Shown piece by piece: positions 26,625 to 34,761 of a stretch of DNA of 64,000 nt (its first letter is position 1; each line of letters opens with the position of its first letter). This stretch comes from Arthrobacter sp. S39. GTDB taxonomy: Bacteria; Actinomycetota; Actinomycetes; Actinomycetales; Micrococcaceae. The notes under the pieces are model-generated. The model was not told the origin of the DNA. It searched no databases and saw only the letters and a program-made list of their open reading frames with translations. Location: NCBI RefSeq assembly GCF_004320525.1, contig NZ_SIHX01000012.1, positions 1 through 64,000 on the forward strand, in the 5' to 3' direction. Position numbers and translations under genes: made by a program.

Positions 26625-27365
26625 CTACAGGCCGGCCGTGCCGGAACGGTGCGGAAGGACGACGTCGTCCGCAGCGTTGGCGGCGGAAGGGAACAGGATG
26701 AGGAGGAGGCCAAGGCCGACGGCGGCGCCAACAAGCTGCGCCGCCACGAAGCCGGGAACCGATGCCGGCGCAATGCCGGCGAAGCTGTCGCTGAAGATGC
26801 GGCCGACGGTCACGGCCGGGTTCGCGAACGACGTCGAAGACGTGAACCAGTATGCGGCGCCAATGTAGGCGCCCACCGCCGGGGCTGCGAGGACACCGCG
26901 TTTGGTGGCGGCCAGGGCGAAGATCAGCAGGACGAGGCCAGCGGTCGCGACCACCTCGCCGAGGAGGTGTCCGGTGGTGGCGCGGTCTTTTGCGGAGATG
27001 GAGGTGCCTATCTCAAACATTGCGTTGGCCAGGACGCTCCCGCAGATTGCACCCACGGTCTGCGCCGCCACGTAAGTGCCGAACTCCGGCAGGGTCAGTC
27101 CGGAACCGCTCCGCCGGCCCAGAACCCAGTCGACAAGCGAGACCACGGGGTTGAAGTGCGCGCCACTGACGGGCCCGAACACGAGGATCAAGACCGTCAG
27201 GCCAAGCACCGTGGCGGTGCTGTTCTGCAGGAGCTGCAGGCCGACGTCGTTCGGTGAGAGCTGCTGCGCGGCGATTCCGGAGCCGACGACGATGGCTACG
27301 AGCAGGCAGGTGCCGAGAAGTTCCGCGACGGCACGACGCCACAGGGGTGGCTGTTTTGAGGGCAT
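26625..27365 (-). CDS. AqpS-like MIP channel (arsenite/methylarsenite facilitator)
   Basis: 246 residues with six membrane segments. The two half-helix signatures are NPV at 72-74 (GAHFNPVVS) and NPA at 182-184 (SFANPAVTVGR). The selectivity-filter Arg that normally follows the second NPA is replaced by Val185, a wider-pore change that I recall for AqpS of Sinorhizobium meliloti. In that organism AqpS with ArsC gives arsenate resistance by letting As(III) flow out. No ArsB or Acr3 pump is encoded in this island, so the channel is the only visible exit route. It is divergent from arsC, with an ArsR site between. Confidence 0.85.
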   Translation of the reverse strand: MPSKQPPLWRRAVAELLGTCLLVAIVVGSGIAAQQLSPNDVGLQLLQNSTATVLGLTVLILVFGPVSGAHFNPVVSLVDWVLGRRSGSGLTLPEFGTYVAAQTVGAICGSVLANAMFEIGTSISAKDRATTGHLLGEVVATAGLVLLIFALAATKRGVLAAPAVGAYIGAAYWFTSSTSFANPAVTVGRIFSDSFAGIAPASVPGFVAAQLVGAAVGLGLLLILFPSAANAADDVVLPHRSGTAGL

Positions 27366-27427
27366 GGCAACAGCTTGATCGAAGAATCAACCCCGGCAAA
27401 ATTGACACGTCATGGACGTGACGGAAT

Positions 27428-27443
27428 ATTGACAATCATCAAT
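27428..27443. promoter_or_regulatory. ArsR operator in the aqpS/arsC divergent region
   Basis: ATTGACAATCATCAAT, one base different from the site before arsR. It lies between the channel gene (start 27365, minus) and arsC (start 27538, plus) in an AT-rich stretch that also holds GATCATTATCAAT at about 27469. Confidence 0.8.
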
Positions 27444-27537
27444 CTTTAGTCCGATACTCTGTGTATCGATCATTATCAATATTTGGGGCCCCGCGTGGGC
27501 CCCATTCCGTCACCAGACTGATTCCAGGAGAAACCAC

Positions 27538-27969
27538 GTGAGCACCGACATGGCCAAGAAGCCCTCCGTCCTGTTCGTTTGCGTCCACAACGCCGGGCGC
27601 TCCCAGATGGCGGCCGCCTTCCTGACCACGCTCTCCAGGGGTGACATCGATGTCCGCTCCGCCGGGTCCCAGCCTGCCGACAAGATCAACCCGGCCGCCG
27701 TCGAGGCGATGGCCGAGCTCGGCATCGATATGTCCGCCGAGATCCCCAAAGTCCTCACCACCGAGGCCGTGAAGGAATCGGACGTGGTGATCACCATGGG
27801 CTGCGGCGACGAATGCCCGTACTTCCCCGGCAAGCGCTATGAGGACTGGGTCCTCGAGGATCCGGCCGGCCAGGGCGTGGACGCCGTCCGCCCCATCCGC
27901 GACCAGCTCAAGACCCGCATCGAGGACCTGATCGCCTCCCTCATCCCTTCGGTCAACCCGACCAAGTAG
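27538..27969 (+). CDS. arsC: Arsenate reductase, LMW-PTP fold
   Basis: 143 residues from a GTG preceded by CAGGAGAAA. The phosphatase-like loop CVHNAGRS (Cys15 to Arg21) and the DP pair (LEDPAG) are present. A further Cys pair lies in TMGCGDECPYFPGKRYEDW, the region that carries the resolving Cys in thioredoxin-coupled enzymes. It reduces arsenate to arsenite in the cytoplasm. First gene of the plus-strand half of the island. Confidence 0.92.
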   Translation: MSTDMAKKPSVLFVCVHNAGRSQMAAAFLTTLSRGDIDVRSAGSQPADKINPAAVEAMAELGIDMSAEIPKVLTTEAVKESDVVITMGCGDECPYFPGKRYEDWVLEDPAGQGVDAVRPIRDQLKTRIEDLIASLIPSVNPTK

Positions 27970-27994
27970 CCCCATCGGGAAGGAGGTGAGCTGA

Positions 27995-28051
27995 ATGAAC
28001 ACCGGATGCTGCGGCGATGGCTGCTGCGACGACGAGCAGGGCTGCTGCTAG
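27995..28051 (+). CDS. 18-residue Cys-rich peptide with a perfect ribosome binding site
   Basis: The reading frame encodes MNTGCCGDGCCDDEQGCC: three CC pairs, four acidic residues, no basic residue. AAGGAGGTGA (27980-27989), a full match to the 16S anti-Shine-Dalgarno, lies 5 nt before the ATG and serves no other start. It is placed 25 nt after arsC and 52 nt before the flavoprotein gene. The paired Cys suggest binding of As(III) or another thiophilic ion, or a sensing or leader role. I know of no named family. Confidence 0.75.
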   Translation: MNTGCCGDGCCDDEQGCC

Positions 28052-28103
28052 CCACCCCGCCCTGCCCGAACTGCCAGACCTACAGATGGAACAAAGGAGA
28101 ACT

Positions 28104-29477
28104 ATGGATTCGGCGAAGAACCTTCCCGTCGCCGTTATCGGCGCCGGGCCTGTTGGCCTGGCAGCCGCAGCGCACCTGCTTGAGCGTGGCCTCGAGCCTC
28201 TGATCTTCGAAGCTGGCTCGACGGCGGGTGCGGCCATTGAGCAATGGCGCCACATCCGGCTGTTCTCACCATGGCAGTTCAACCTCGACGCCGCCGCCGT
28301 CCGCCTGCTCTCAGCCACCGGCTGGGAGCCGCCACGGCCCACCGCCCTTCCGTACGGCGGGGAACTCATCGACAACTACCTGGCGCCGTTGGCCGCACTT
28401 CCAGAGATCGCGACCCGGCTGCAGACCGGCGCCCGCGTGATCGCCGTGACCCGGGAGGGCCTGGACAAGACCCACGTCCGGAACCGGGACACCACGCCCT
28501 TCGTCGTCCGCGTCGAACATCAGGACGGCGAAACACGCGACCACACTGTCGCTGCGGTCATCGACGCCTCGGGCACCTGGTCCCGCCGAAACCCGCTGGG
28601 CACCTCCGGCCTGCCCGCCATCGGCGAGGAAGCAGCAGCTGAACGGATCTCCGCGCCGCTTCCCGACGTTACCGGCCGGGACCGGGCAGCCTTCGCCGGC
28701 CGCCGGGTCCTGGTGGTCGGCGCGGGCCACTCCGCCGCCAACACCCTGATCAGCCTCGCCGACCTTGCCAAGGACCAGCCGGACACCCGGATCCTGTGGG
28801 CGGTCCGCGGTGCGTCTGCGGAGAAGGTCTACGGTGGCGGCGACGCCGACGGACTTCCCGCACGGGGCCAGCTCGGCGGCAGGGTCCGCCGCCTCGTGGA
28901 GGCCGGAACCATCGAACTGCACACCGGCTTCGGGATTGCTTCGCTCAAGGCATTGGATTCCGGCGTCACGGTCGAAGCGGTGGACGGCCGCACACTGGAC
29001 GCCGACGTCGTGGTGCCCTGCACGGGTTTCCGGCCCGACCTGGAGATCCTGCGCGAACTCCGACTCAACCTGGACCCGGCCGTCGAAGCGCCGGTGGAAC
29101 TCGGCCCGCTGATCGACCCCGAATTCCACTCCTGCGGCACCGTCCCGCCGCACGGCGCGAAAGTCCTGGCCCACCCGGACAAGGATTTCTATATCGTGGG
29201 CATGAAGTCCTACGGCCGTGCCCCGACTTTCCTGCTGGCCACCGGCTACGAACAGGTCCGCTCCGTCGTGGCAGCCATCGGCGGCGACCAGGAATCAGCC
29301 GATACCGTCCACCTCGAACTCCCTGAGACCGGGGTCTGCTCCACCGACGCCGGCACCAGCTGCGACGTCCCCGCATCTGCCGTTGCCCCGGCGGAGGCCG
29401 GCTGCTGCTCCGCTCCGGAGCCGGTGCTGGTAGGCTTCCCCACCGGGCTGTCCCACGGACGATCCGGCAGCAACTGA
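28104..29477 (+). CDS. Flavin-dependent monooxygenase of the ArsO type with a Cys-rich tail
   Basis: 457 residues from the ATG at 28104, preceded by AAAGGAG; an earlier in-frame ATG at 28017 would overlap the small peptide gene. FAD-binding GAGPVGLAAAAHLLERG near residue 12 and a second Rossmann motif (VLVVGAGHSAANTL) for NAD(P)H place it with the FMO/thioredoxin-reductase-like group. Such proteins, called ArsO, are encoded in actinobacterial ars operons; their reaction is not firmly known to me. The last 50 residues contain four separated or paired Cys (GVCST, TSCDV, GCCSA), unusual for the fold. Confidence 0.8.
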   Translation: MDSAKNLPVAVIGAGPVGLAAAAHLLERGLEPLIFEAGSTAGAAIEQWRHIRLFSPWQFNLDAAAVRLLSATGWEPPRPTALPYGGELIDNYLAPLAALPEIATRLQTGARVIAVTREGLDKTHVRNRDTTPFVVRVEHQDGETRDHTVAAVIDASGTWSRRNPLGTSGLPAIGEEAAAERISAPLPDVTGRDRAAFAGRRVLVVGAGHSAANTLISLADLAKDQPDTRILWAVRGASAEKVYGGGDADGLPARGQLGGRVRRLVEAGTIELHTGFGIASLKALDSGVTVEAVDGRTLDADVVVPCTGFRPDLEILRELRLNLDPAVEAPVELGPLIDPEFHSCGTVPPHGAKVLAHPDKDFYIVGMKSYGRAPTFLLATGYEQVRSVVAAIGGDQESADTVHLELPETGVCSTDAGTSCDVPASAVAPAEAGCCSAPEPVLVGFPTGLSHGRSGSN

Positions 29478-29503
29478 ACAGCCGCACAAAAGAAAGCACT
29501 CTG

Positions 29504-29938
29504 ATGTCCCAGGAAACCGGCAGCACCTCCAACGCACCGTCTGTGCTCTTCGTCTGCAGCAAAAACGGCGGCAAATCCCAGCTCGCGGCCGGGCTCATGA
29601 GCCAGCTGGCCGGTGGAACGGTCAGGGTCTACTCCGCAGGCACCAAGCCGGGAAGCGCCCTCAACCCCCAGGCCGTGGAGTCCCTGGCCGAACTGGGCAT
29701 CGACATCGGCGGCGAACACCCCAAGCCCGTCACCGACGAGGTCCTGAACGCCGTGGACGCCGTCATCGTCCTGGGCACCGAGGCGAAGCTCGAACCGCGC
29801 GGCGGCACCCGCTTCGAGGTCTGGGAAACGGATGAACCCTCCGAACGGGGGATTGAGGGCATGGAACGCATGCACCTGGTCCGGGACGACATCAGGGCCC
29901 GGGTGCAGAAGCTCTATGCGGAGCTGACCGCGAAGTAG
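29504..29938 (+). CDS. Second ArsC-like protein with Lys in place of the signature Arg
   Basis: 144 residues with the LMW-PTP/ArsC fold: LFVCSKNGGKSQLAA around Cys18. The CX5R loop Arg is Lys24. Actinobacterial arsenate-mycothiol transferases and related proteins often have such loops, so it may be an ArsC that uses mycothiol/mycoredoxin rather than thioredoxin. The Cys pairs of the first ArsC are absent, which supports a different reducing partner. Last gene of the island. Confidence 0.8.
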   Translation: MSQETGSTSNAPSVLFVCSKNGGKSQLAAGLMSQLAGGTVRVYSAGTKPGSALNPQAVESLAELGIDIGGEHPKPVTDEVLNAVDAVIVLGTEAKLEPRGGTRFEVWETDEPSERGIEGMERMHLVRDDIRARVQKLYAELTAK

Positions 29939-29941
29939 CGG

Positions 29942-31336
29942 TCAGCCCGGCTTGATGTTCTGGTTCAGGGTGAAGAAGTTCGTGGGGTCGTACTTGTTCT
30001 TGAGTGCTTTGAGCCGGTCGTACTTAACGGCACCGTAGGCCTGCCTGACCCGCTCCTCGCCCTCTTCCATCAGGAAGTTTACGTACACGCTGGTGTGGTG
30101 GGGCGCGAGGGCAGACCAGTAGTCACGAGCCCATTGCCGCTCGGCGTCGAAGCCCTCGGCGGTCTTGCTGTTGCCGTTGATGTTGAACGTGAACCCGGCC
30201 TGGCGGCCATTGAAGGCCGTGGCACCATCGTCGATCCGCCCCACAGCGCCGCCCATCTGCCACAGGGCGATGCTGGTGACCGGCGAGGTGATGCGGCTGC
30301 CGTGCTCGGCCACGATGTCGATGACGTCGTCGCTCAGGGCCGCCACGTCACAGGACCTGACGTAATAATGCCAGCCGTGCGGGAAGGACGGATCGAACGT
30401 CCGCTGATGCTCCAGGAACAGCTTTGGCCGGCAAAAGTCCAGCACGGGCGAACCGAATTCCTTGAGCGGCCGCAGGACCCGTTCGCCCTCCTCGACCGGT
30501 CCGGCGTAACAGGCCGTGATGGCAAGGACGCGCTTGCCCACCAGCTCGGGCGGGACAATCGGCAACGCCGGTGCCCTCCGCTGCACGGCGATGGTCATCA
30601 GCTCGTCCGGGCAGTCCGCGATCCAGTCCCGGTAAAACCGCAGCACCTCGGGGGCATCTTCCATCGCCCAGAAGACCGGACCGGCCATCACATAGGGGCC
30701 CAGAGGGCAGAGCCGGAACTCGAAGTCGGTGACGATGCCGAAGTTCCCGCCACCGCCCCGCACTCCCCAGAAGAGGTCGGCGTTCTGGTCTTCACTGGCC
30801 CTAACCAGTTCGCCGTCGGCAGTGACCACGTCGACGGACAGCAGCTGGTCGATCGTGAGCCCGTACTTGCGCATGACCCAGCCGATGCCGCCGCCCAGCG
30901 TGAGGCCTGCCAGCCCGGTATGGGTGACGATTCCGGACGGAACGGCGAGACCGAACTCCTGCGTCTCGCGATCGAGCTCACCGAGCAGTACTCCGGCCTG
31001 GACACGCACCGTGCGCGCCTCGGGATCCACCCGGATCCCTTTCATCGGTCCGAGATCGATGACCATGCCGCCGTCGCACACGGACAATCCGGGAAAGCTG
31101 TGTCCGCCGGCCCGCACGGCGACGAGCTGGTCCTGCGCGCGGGCAAAGCGGAGGGCGGCGCGAATATCTGCGACGCCGGTGCAGCGGGCAATCAGTGCCG
31201 GACGGCGGTCAATCGATCCGTTCCACACCTTGCGATGCTGGTCGTAGCCGGCGTCATCCGGGCGGACGAGGTCGCCCCGAAACGATGTCTGTAGCTCGTC
31301 GATTGCAACGCCGTCGATCTCGGTGCTTTGTGCCAT
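29942..31336 (-). CDS. FAD-linked oxidoreductase (BBE / 6-hydroxynicotine oxidase-like)
   Basis: 464 residues from the ATG at 31336, with GGGAG 7 nt upstream; an ATG 48 nt earlier lacks one. The FAD_binding_4 domain is clear: VAVRAGGHSFPGLSVCDGG, in which the His of GGHS is the usual covalent FAD site, and GGGIGWVMRKYGLTIDQLL. The second covalent Cys of bicovalent members (CxxV/H) is replaced by TLGGG. The C-terminus carries the BBE motif (YDPTNFFTLNQNIKPG). Substrate unknown. It is convergent with the arsenic genes and not obviously linked to them. Confidence 0.85.
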   Translation of the reverse strand: MAQSTEIDGVAIDELQTSFRGDLVRPDDAGYDQHRKVWNGSIDRRPALIARCTGVADIRAALRFARAQDQLVAVRAGGHSFPGLSVCDGGMVIDLGPMKGIRVDPEARTVRVQAGVLLGELDRETQEFGLAVPSGIVTHTGLAGLTLGGGIGWVMRKYGLTIDQLLSVDVVTADGELVRASEDQNADLFWGVRGGGGNFGIVTDFEFRLCPLGPYVMAGPVFWAMEDAPEVLRFYRDWIADCPDELMTIAVQRRAPALPIVPPELVGKRVLAITACYAGPVEEGERVLRPLKEFGSPVLDFCRPKLFLEHQRTFDPSFPHGWHYYVRSCDVAALSDDVIDIVAEHGSRITSPVTSIALWQMGGAVGRIDDGATAFNGRQAGFTFNINGNSKTAEGFDAERQWARDYWSALAPHHTSVYVNFLMEEGEERVRQAYGAVKYDRLKALKNKYDPTNFFTLNQNIKPG

Positions 31337-31444
31337 TGGACTCCCGGGCCTCTCGCTCTTCCAGCAGAGTCCCACCGTTGGCACGAACTGGCAAGGGGAC
31401 GAATACGTGGGAGCCCGGGCGCCCCGTCCAGGAAAGCCAGGCGG

Positions 31445-31903
31445 CTAGCTGACTGCCTTCTTCACGAGCTCAATGACTTTCGCCTCATTGGCGGCGGTGA
31501 GTTTCGTCAGGGCGTAGGAGGTGGGCCACATGTTGCCGTCGTCGAGGTTCGCGGGGTCGCTGAAACCCAGCGTCGGATAGCGAGCCTTAAATTTGTCGGC
31601 GGGCTGGAAGAAACAGACCACCTTGCCGTCCTTGGCGTAGGCAGGCATCCCGTACCAGGTCTTCGGCGCGAGCTCCGGCGCGTTTTCCTTGATGATGGCG
31701 TGCAGCCGCTCGGCGATGGCGCGGTCTGAGTCCGACATCTCGGCGATCTTACCGAGCACATCGCTTTCACCATCCGGTTTGGCGGCGCCGGTACCCTTTC
31801 GCGACGCGGACTTGAGCTCCTGCGCCCGTTCCTTCATTGCGGCGCGTTCTTCCGCATCGAATCCCTCGTAGGACTTGGTGCTGTTGGCTGTCTTCTCTGT
31901 CAT
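31445..31903 (-). CDS. DUF1801 domain protein
   Basis: 152 residues. A charged N-terminal part (about 45 residues, rich in Lys/Glu) is followed by the DUF1801 fold: APKTWYGMPAYAKDGKVVCF and TLGFSDPANLDDGNMWPTSY. DUF1801 proteins have been linked to iron handling in Bacillus, but the role is unclear. It has its own short upstream region; no operon partner. Confidence 0.75.
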   Translation of the reverse strand: MTEKTANSTKSYEGFDAEERAAMKERAQELKSASRKGTGAAKPDGESDVLGKIAEMSDSDRAIAERLHAIIKENAPELAPKTWYGMPAYAKDGKVVCFFQPADKFKARYPTLGFSDPANLDDGNMWPTSYALTKLTAANEAKVIELVKKAVS

Positions 31904-31991
31904 TTCGGTTCCTTACGTCGTGGTCCGGTGGGAACCACGCTAGCGTCCGTGCGTCACGGCGGCTTCTCCAGAACTGCTCGAAGTTGAACCC

Positions 31992-33017
31992 CTAGCCGGC
32001 GGAGGATCCCTTCGCCGGGCCGGTGCTTTGGCGTACCACCAGTTCCGGGGTAAACACCACGGCGCGGTGCCGCGGATTCTCGGACTCCACTTCTTCTGCC
32101 AGAAGTTCAATGGCGGTGCGCCCCAACGCTTCGGTGGGCTGGCGGATGGAGGAAAGCGGCACCACGGCGGAGACGGCAAAATCGATGTCGTCGTAGCCAA
32201 TCAGGGCAATGTCTTCGGGAATTCTCAGCGTATGCGTCATAGTCAGCGACTGCATAACACCCAGTGCCAGGAGGTCGTTGGCGCAGAAGATGCCGTCCGG
32301 CAGCTCCCCGCGCTCCACCAGCATGTTGCCCACGCTCCGGCCGGCCAGCACCGTCTGTCCGTCCGAATCAAGGACCTCCAGGGTGGCGTCGGGTTCCTCC
32401 TTTACGGCGCGTTGCGCGCCCTGCAGGCGGTCCGCCACCTGGCGGATGGACGTGGGGCCTCCCACAAAGGCGAGCCGACGGCGGCCGGTGTCCAGCAGGT
32501 GCCGGGCAGCCAGGTAACCGCCGGCGTCGTCGTCCACCGACACGGAACTGTATTTGCTCTCGTCGGCCAGCCGGTCCACCAGGACGGTGGGCACGCCGCG
32601 CTCACGGAGAAGATCCAGCCGCTCGGTGATGTCGCCCACGGGGGAGATGAGGAGTCCCTGCACGCGCTGTTCCTGGAACAGGTCGATGTAGTTTGATTCG
32701 CGGCTGGCGTTGTGGCCGCTGTCGCCCAGCAGCACGGCGCTGCCCTGGAGGGCCGCGGCGTCTTCGGCGGCCCGCACCACTGACGTAAAGAACGGGTTGC
32801 CCACGTCGAGGACAATCAGCCCGATGGTCCGGCTCTGGCCGGCGCGCAGCTGTCGGGCGGCATCGTTGCGGACGAAGCCCAGCTCATCGATGGCCCGCAG
32901 CACCCGCTCCTTGGTCCGCTGGGACACCCGGTCCGGATAGTTCAGGACATTGGAGACCGTGCCCACGGCCACGCTGGCGTGGTTGGCGACGTCCTTGATG
33001 CTTGCTGAGCGATTCAT
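31992..33017 (-). CDS. LacI-family regulator of the rhamnose/pectin genes
   Basis: 341 residues from the ATG at 33017, chosen because the LacI helix-turn-helix begins right after it (ASIKDVANHASVAVGTVSNVLN) and GGAG precedes it. The periplasmic-binding-protein-like effector domain is complete. The gene is divergent from the rhamnose operon, with two operators between. The same operator form occurs at 15096 and 3372, so it probably controls the rhamnogalacturonan and GH42/transport genes too. L-rhamnose or rhamnulose is the likely inducer, by context only. Confidence 0.9.
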   Translation of the reverse strand: MNRSASIKDVANHASVAVGTVSNVLNYPDRVSQRTKERVLRAIDELGFVRNDAARQLRAGQSRTIGLIVLDVGNPFFTSVVRAAEDAAALQGSAVLLGDSGHNASRESNYIDLFQEQRVQGLLISPVGDITERLDLLRERGVPTVLVDRLADESKYSSVSVDDDAGGYLAARHLLDTGRRRLAFVGGPTSIRQVADRLQGAQRAVKEEPDATLEVLDSDGQTVLAGRSVGNMLVERGELPDGIFCANDLLALGVMQSLTMTHTLRIPEDIALIGYDDIDFAVSAVVPLSSIRQPTEALGRTAIELLAEEVESENPRHRAVVFTPELVVRQSTGPAKGSSAG

Positions 33018-33114
33018 TATTCTCCATGGCTTATATGCCGTGTGAAGCACTTTTCCGCAGTTCCGGATTGTGGTTGGGAATTTGCTTGACACCTACTTGA
33101 CTTCAAGAGTACTT

Positions 33115-33126
33115 TGAATCGTAACA
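33115..33126. promoter_or_regulatory. LacI-type operator, type 1, first of a pair
   Basis: TGAATCGTAACA, reverse complement TGTTACGATTCA. With its neighbour it forms a larger perfect inverted repeat TTTGAATCGT/ACGATTCAAA. Confidence 0.65.
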
Positions 33127-33127
33127 A

Positions 33128-33139
33128 TGAAACGATTCA
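33128..33139. promoter_or_regulatory. LacI-type operator, type 1, second of a pair
   Basis: TGAAACGATTCA, a CG-centred palindrome with one mismatched pair. It starts 13 bp from the start of its partner and 40 nt upstream of rhaM. An ATG at 33114 in the rhaM frame would place both operators in coding sequence, so the start at 33168 is preferred. Confidence 0.7.
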
Positions 33140-33167
33140 AAGTTTGGAAAGTTCAGGAGAGTCGCAG

Positions 33168-33515
33168 ATGAGGGTGTGTTTCCGCTCCTCGGTCCAGCCA
33201 GGGCTGATCGAAGAATACAAGCGGCGCCACGCTGCGGTGTGGCCGGAGATGCTCCGTGCGTTGCAGGACGCCGGCTGGACCAACTACTCGCTGTTCATGG
33301 GCGAGGACGGGCTCCTGGTGGGCTATGTCGAATGCGACGATTTCGACGCCGTGCGTGCGCGGACGGCGCTGACCGAGGTCAACGCCCGCTGGCAGGCCGA
33401 GATGGCCACCCTGTTCAACAACCCGGACCAGGCACCCGACGAAGGGTTCCAGGTCCTTGAGGAAGTCTTCAACCTTGACGACCAGCTGGCGGCGGCGGAG
33501 TCCACCGCCCGCTGA
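33168..33515 (+). CDS. rhaM: L-rhamnose mutarotase
   Basis: 115 residues from the ATG at 33168 with AGGAG upstream. MRVCFRSSVQPGLIEEYKRR, HAAVWPEMLRAL and NYSLFMGEDGLLVGYVE are the RhaM pattern (dimeric alpha+beta barrel with the catalytic His). It interconverts alpha and beta anomers of L-rhamnose before the isomerase step. First gene of the rha operon. Confidence 0.95.
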   Translation: MRVCFRSSVQPGLIEEYKRRHAAVWPEMLRALQDAGWTNYSLFMGEDGLLVGYVECDDFDAVRARTALTEVNARWQAEMATLFNNPDQAPDEGFQVLEEVFNLDDQLAAAESTAR

Positions 33516-33590
33516 GACTGACCGGCTCCAGCAGCGGGGCCGCAGCAACACCACCCATACCGCAGTAACAAAGACCGGAAAGAACCCATC

Positions 33591-34757
33591 ATGAATGACG
33601 TAGCAACGGCGCTGGGCAGGCTCGGGGAGCTTGCCATCGAGGTCCCTTCGTGGGCTTATGGAAATTCAGGCACGCGTTTTAAGGTGTTTGGCACCCCGGG
33701 TACCCCTCGGACAGTGCAGGAGAAGATCGCTGACGCCGCGAAGGTGCACGAGCTGACCGGCCTGGCCCCCACCGTTGCCCTGCATATTCCGTGGGACAAG
33801 GTGGACGACTACGCCGCCCTGAAGGAATATGCGGCGGGCCTGGGCGTGGGCCTCGGCACGATCAACTCCAATACCTTCCAGGATGACGAGTACAAGTTCG
33901 GTTCGCTGACGTCCTCCAACGAGACGGTGCGTCGCCGGGCGATCGCACACCACCTGGACTGCATCGAAATCATGCACGCCACGGGTTCGAAGGACCTGAA
34001 GGTCTGGCTGGCGGACGGGACGAACTACCCGGGCCAGGATGACATGCGCGGACGCCAGGACCGCCTCGCCGAATCGCTGCAGGAGATTTACGCAGCGCTG
34101 GGGGACGAGCAGCGCCTGGTCCTCGAATACAAGTTCTTCGAGCCGGCTTTCTACCACACCGATGTTCCGGACTGGGGCACCTCCTACGCCCAGACCCTCG
34201 CCCTGGGCGAGAAGGCCATGGTCTGCCTGGACACCGGCCACCACGCACCGGGCACCAACATCGAGTTCATCGTGATGCAGCTGCTGCGCCTGGGCAAGCT
34301 CGGATCCTTTGACTTCAACTCCCGCTTCTACGCGGACGATGACCTGATCGTGGGCGCGGCCGATCCGTTCCAGCTGTTCCGCATCATGCACGAGGTCATC
34401 CGCGGCGGCGGCTTCGGCAAGGACTCCGGCGTGGCCCTCATGCTGGACCAGTGCCACAACCTGGAGGAGAAGATCCCGGGCCAGATCCGCTCGGTCCTGA
34501 ACGTCCAGGAAATGACGGCACGCGCCATGCTGATCGACACCGCTGCGCTGACCGAAGCCCAGCGTTCCGGCGACGTCCTGGCCGCCAACGGCGTGTTCAA
34601 CGACGCCTTCTACACCGACGTCCGGCCCATCCTGGCCGACTGGCGTGAATCCCGCGGCCTGCCCGCGGACCCGATGGCCGCGTTCAAGGCCAGCGGTTAC
34701 CAGAAACAGATCAACGAGGACCGCGTCGGCGGCCAGCAAGCCGGATGGGGCGCATAA
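33591..34757 (+). CDS. rhaI: L-rhamnose isomerase, Pseudomonas-type (RhaI)
   Basis: 388 residues. TIM-barrel with metal ligands of the xylose-isomerase-like superfamily: VLEYKFFEPAFYHTDVPDWG, CLDTGHHAPGTNIEF and FDFNSRFYADDDL. Length and motifs fit the RhaI type (P. stutzeri L-rhamnose isomerase) rather than E. coli RhaA. It converts L-rhamnose to L-rhamnulose. Next gene begins 4 bp after its stop. Confidence 0.95.
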   Translation: MNDVATALGRLGELAIEVPSWAYGNSGTRFKVFGTPGTPRTVQEKIADAAKVHELTGLAPTVALHIPWDKVDDYAALKEYAAGLGVGLGTINSNTFQDDEYKFGSLTSSNETVRRRAIAHHLDCIEIMHATGSKDLKVWLADGTNYPGQDDMRGRQDRLAESLQEIYAALGDEQRLVLEYKFFEPAFYHTDVPDWGTSYAQTLALGEKAMVCLDTGHHAPGTNIEFIVMQLLRLGKLGSFDFNSRFYADDDLIVGAADPFQLFRIMHEVIRGGGFGKDSGVALMLDQCHNLEEKIPGQIRSVLNVQEMTARAMLIDTAALTEAQRSGDVLAANGVFNDAFYTDVRPILADWRESRGLPADPMAAFKASGYQKQINEDRVGGQQAGWGA

Positions 34758-34761
34758 GAGC

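Noticed and set aside
28017..28103. N-terminal extension of the ArsO-type flavoprotein
   Set aside because: It would overlap the Cys-rich peptide gene, lacks a ribosome binding site and precedes the FAD motif by an unusual distance.
33114..33167. Earlier start for rhaM
   Set aside because: It would place two LacI operators within the coding region and adds residues not found in RhaM proteins.
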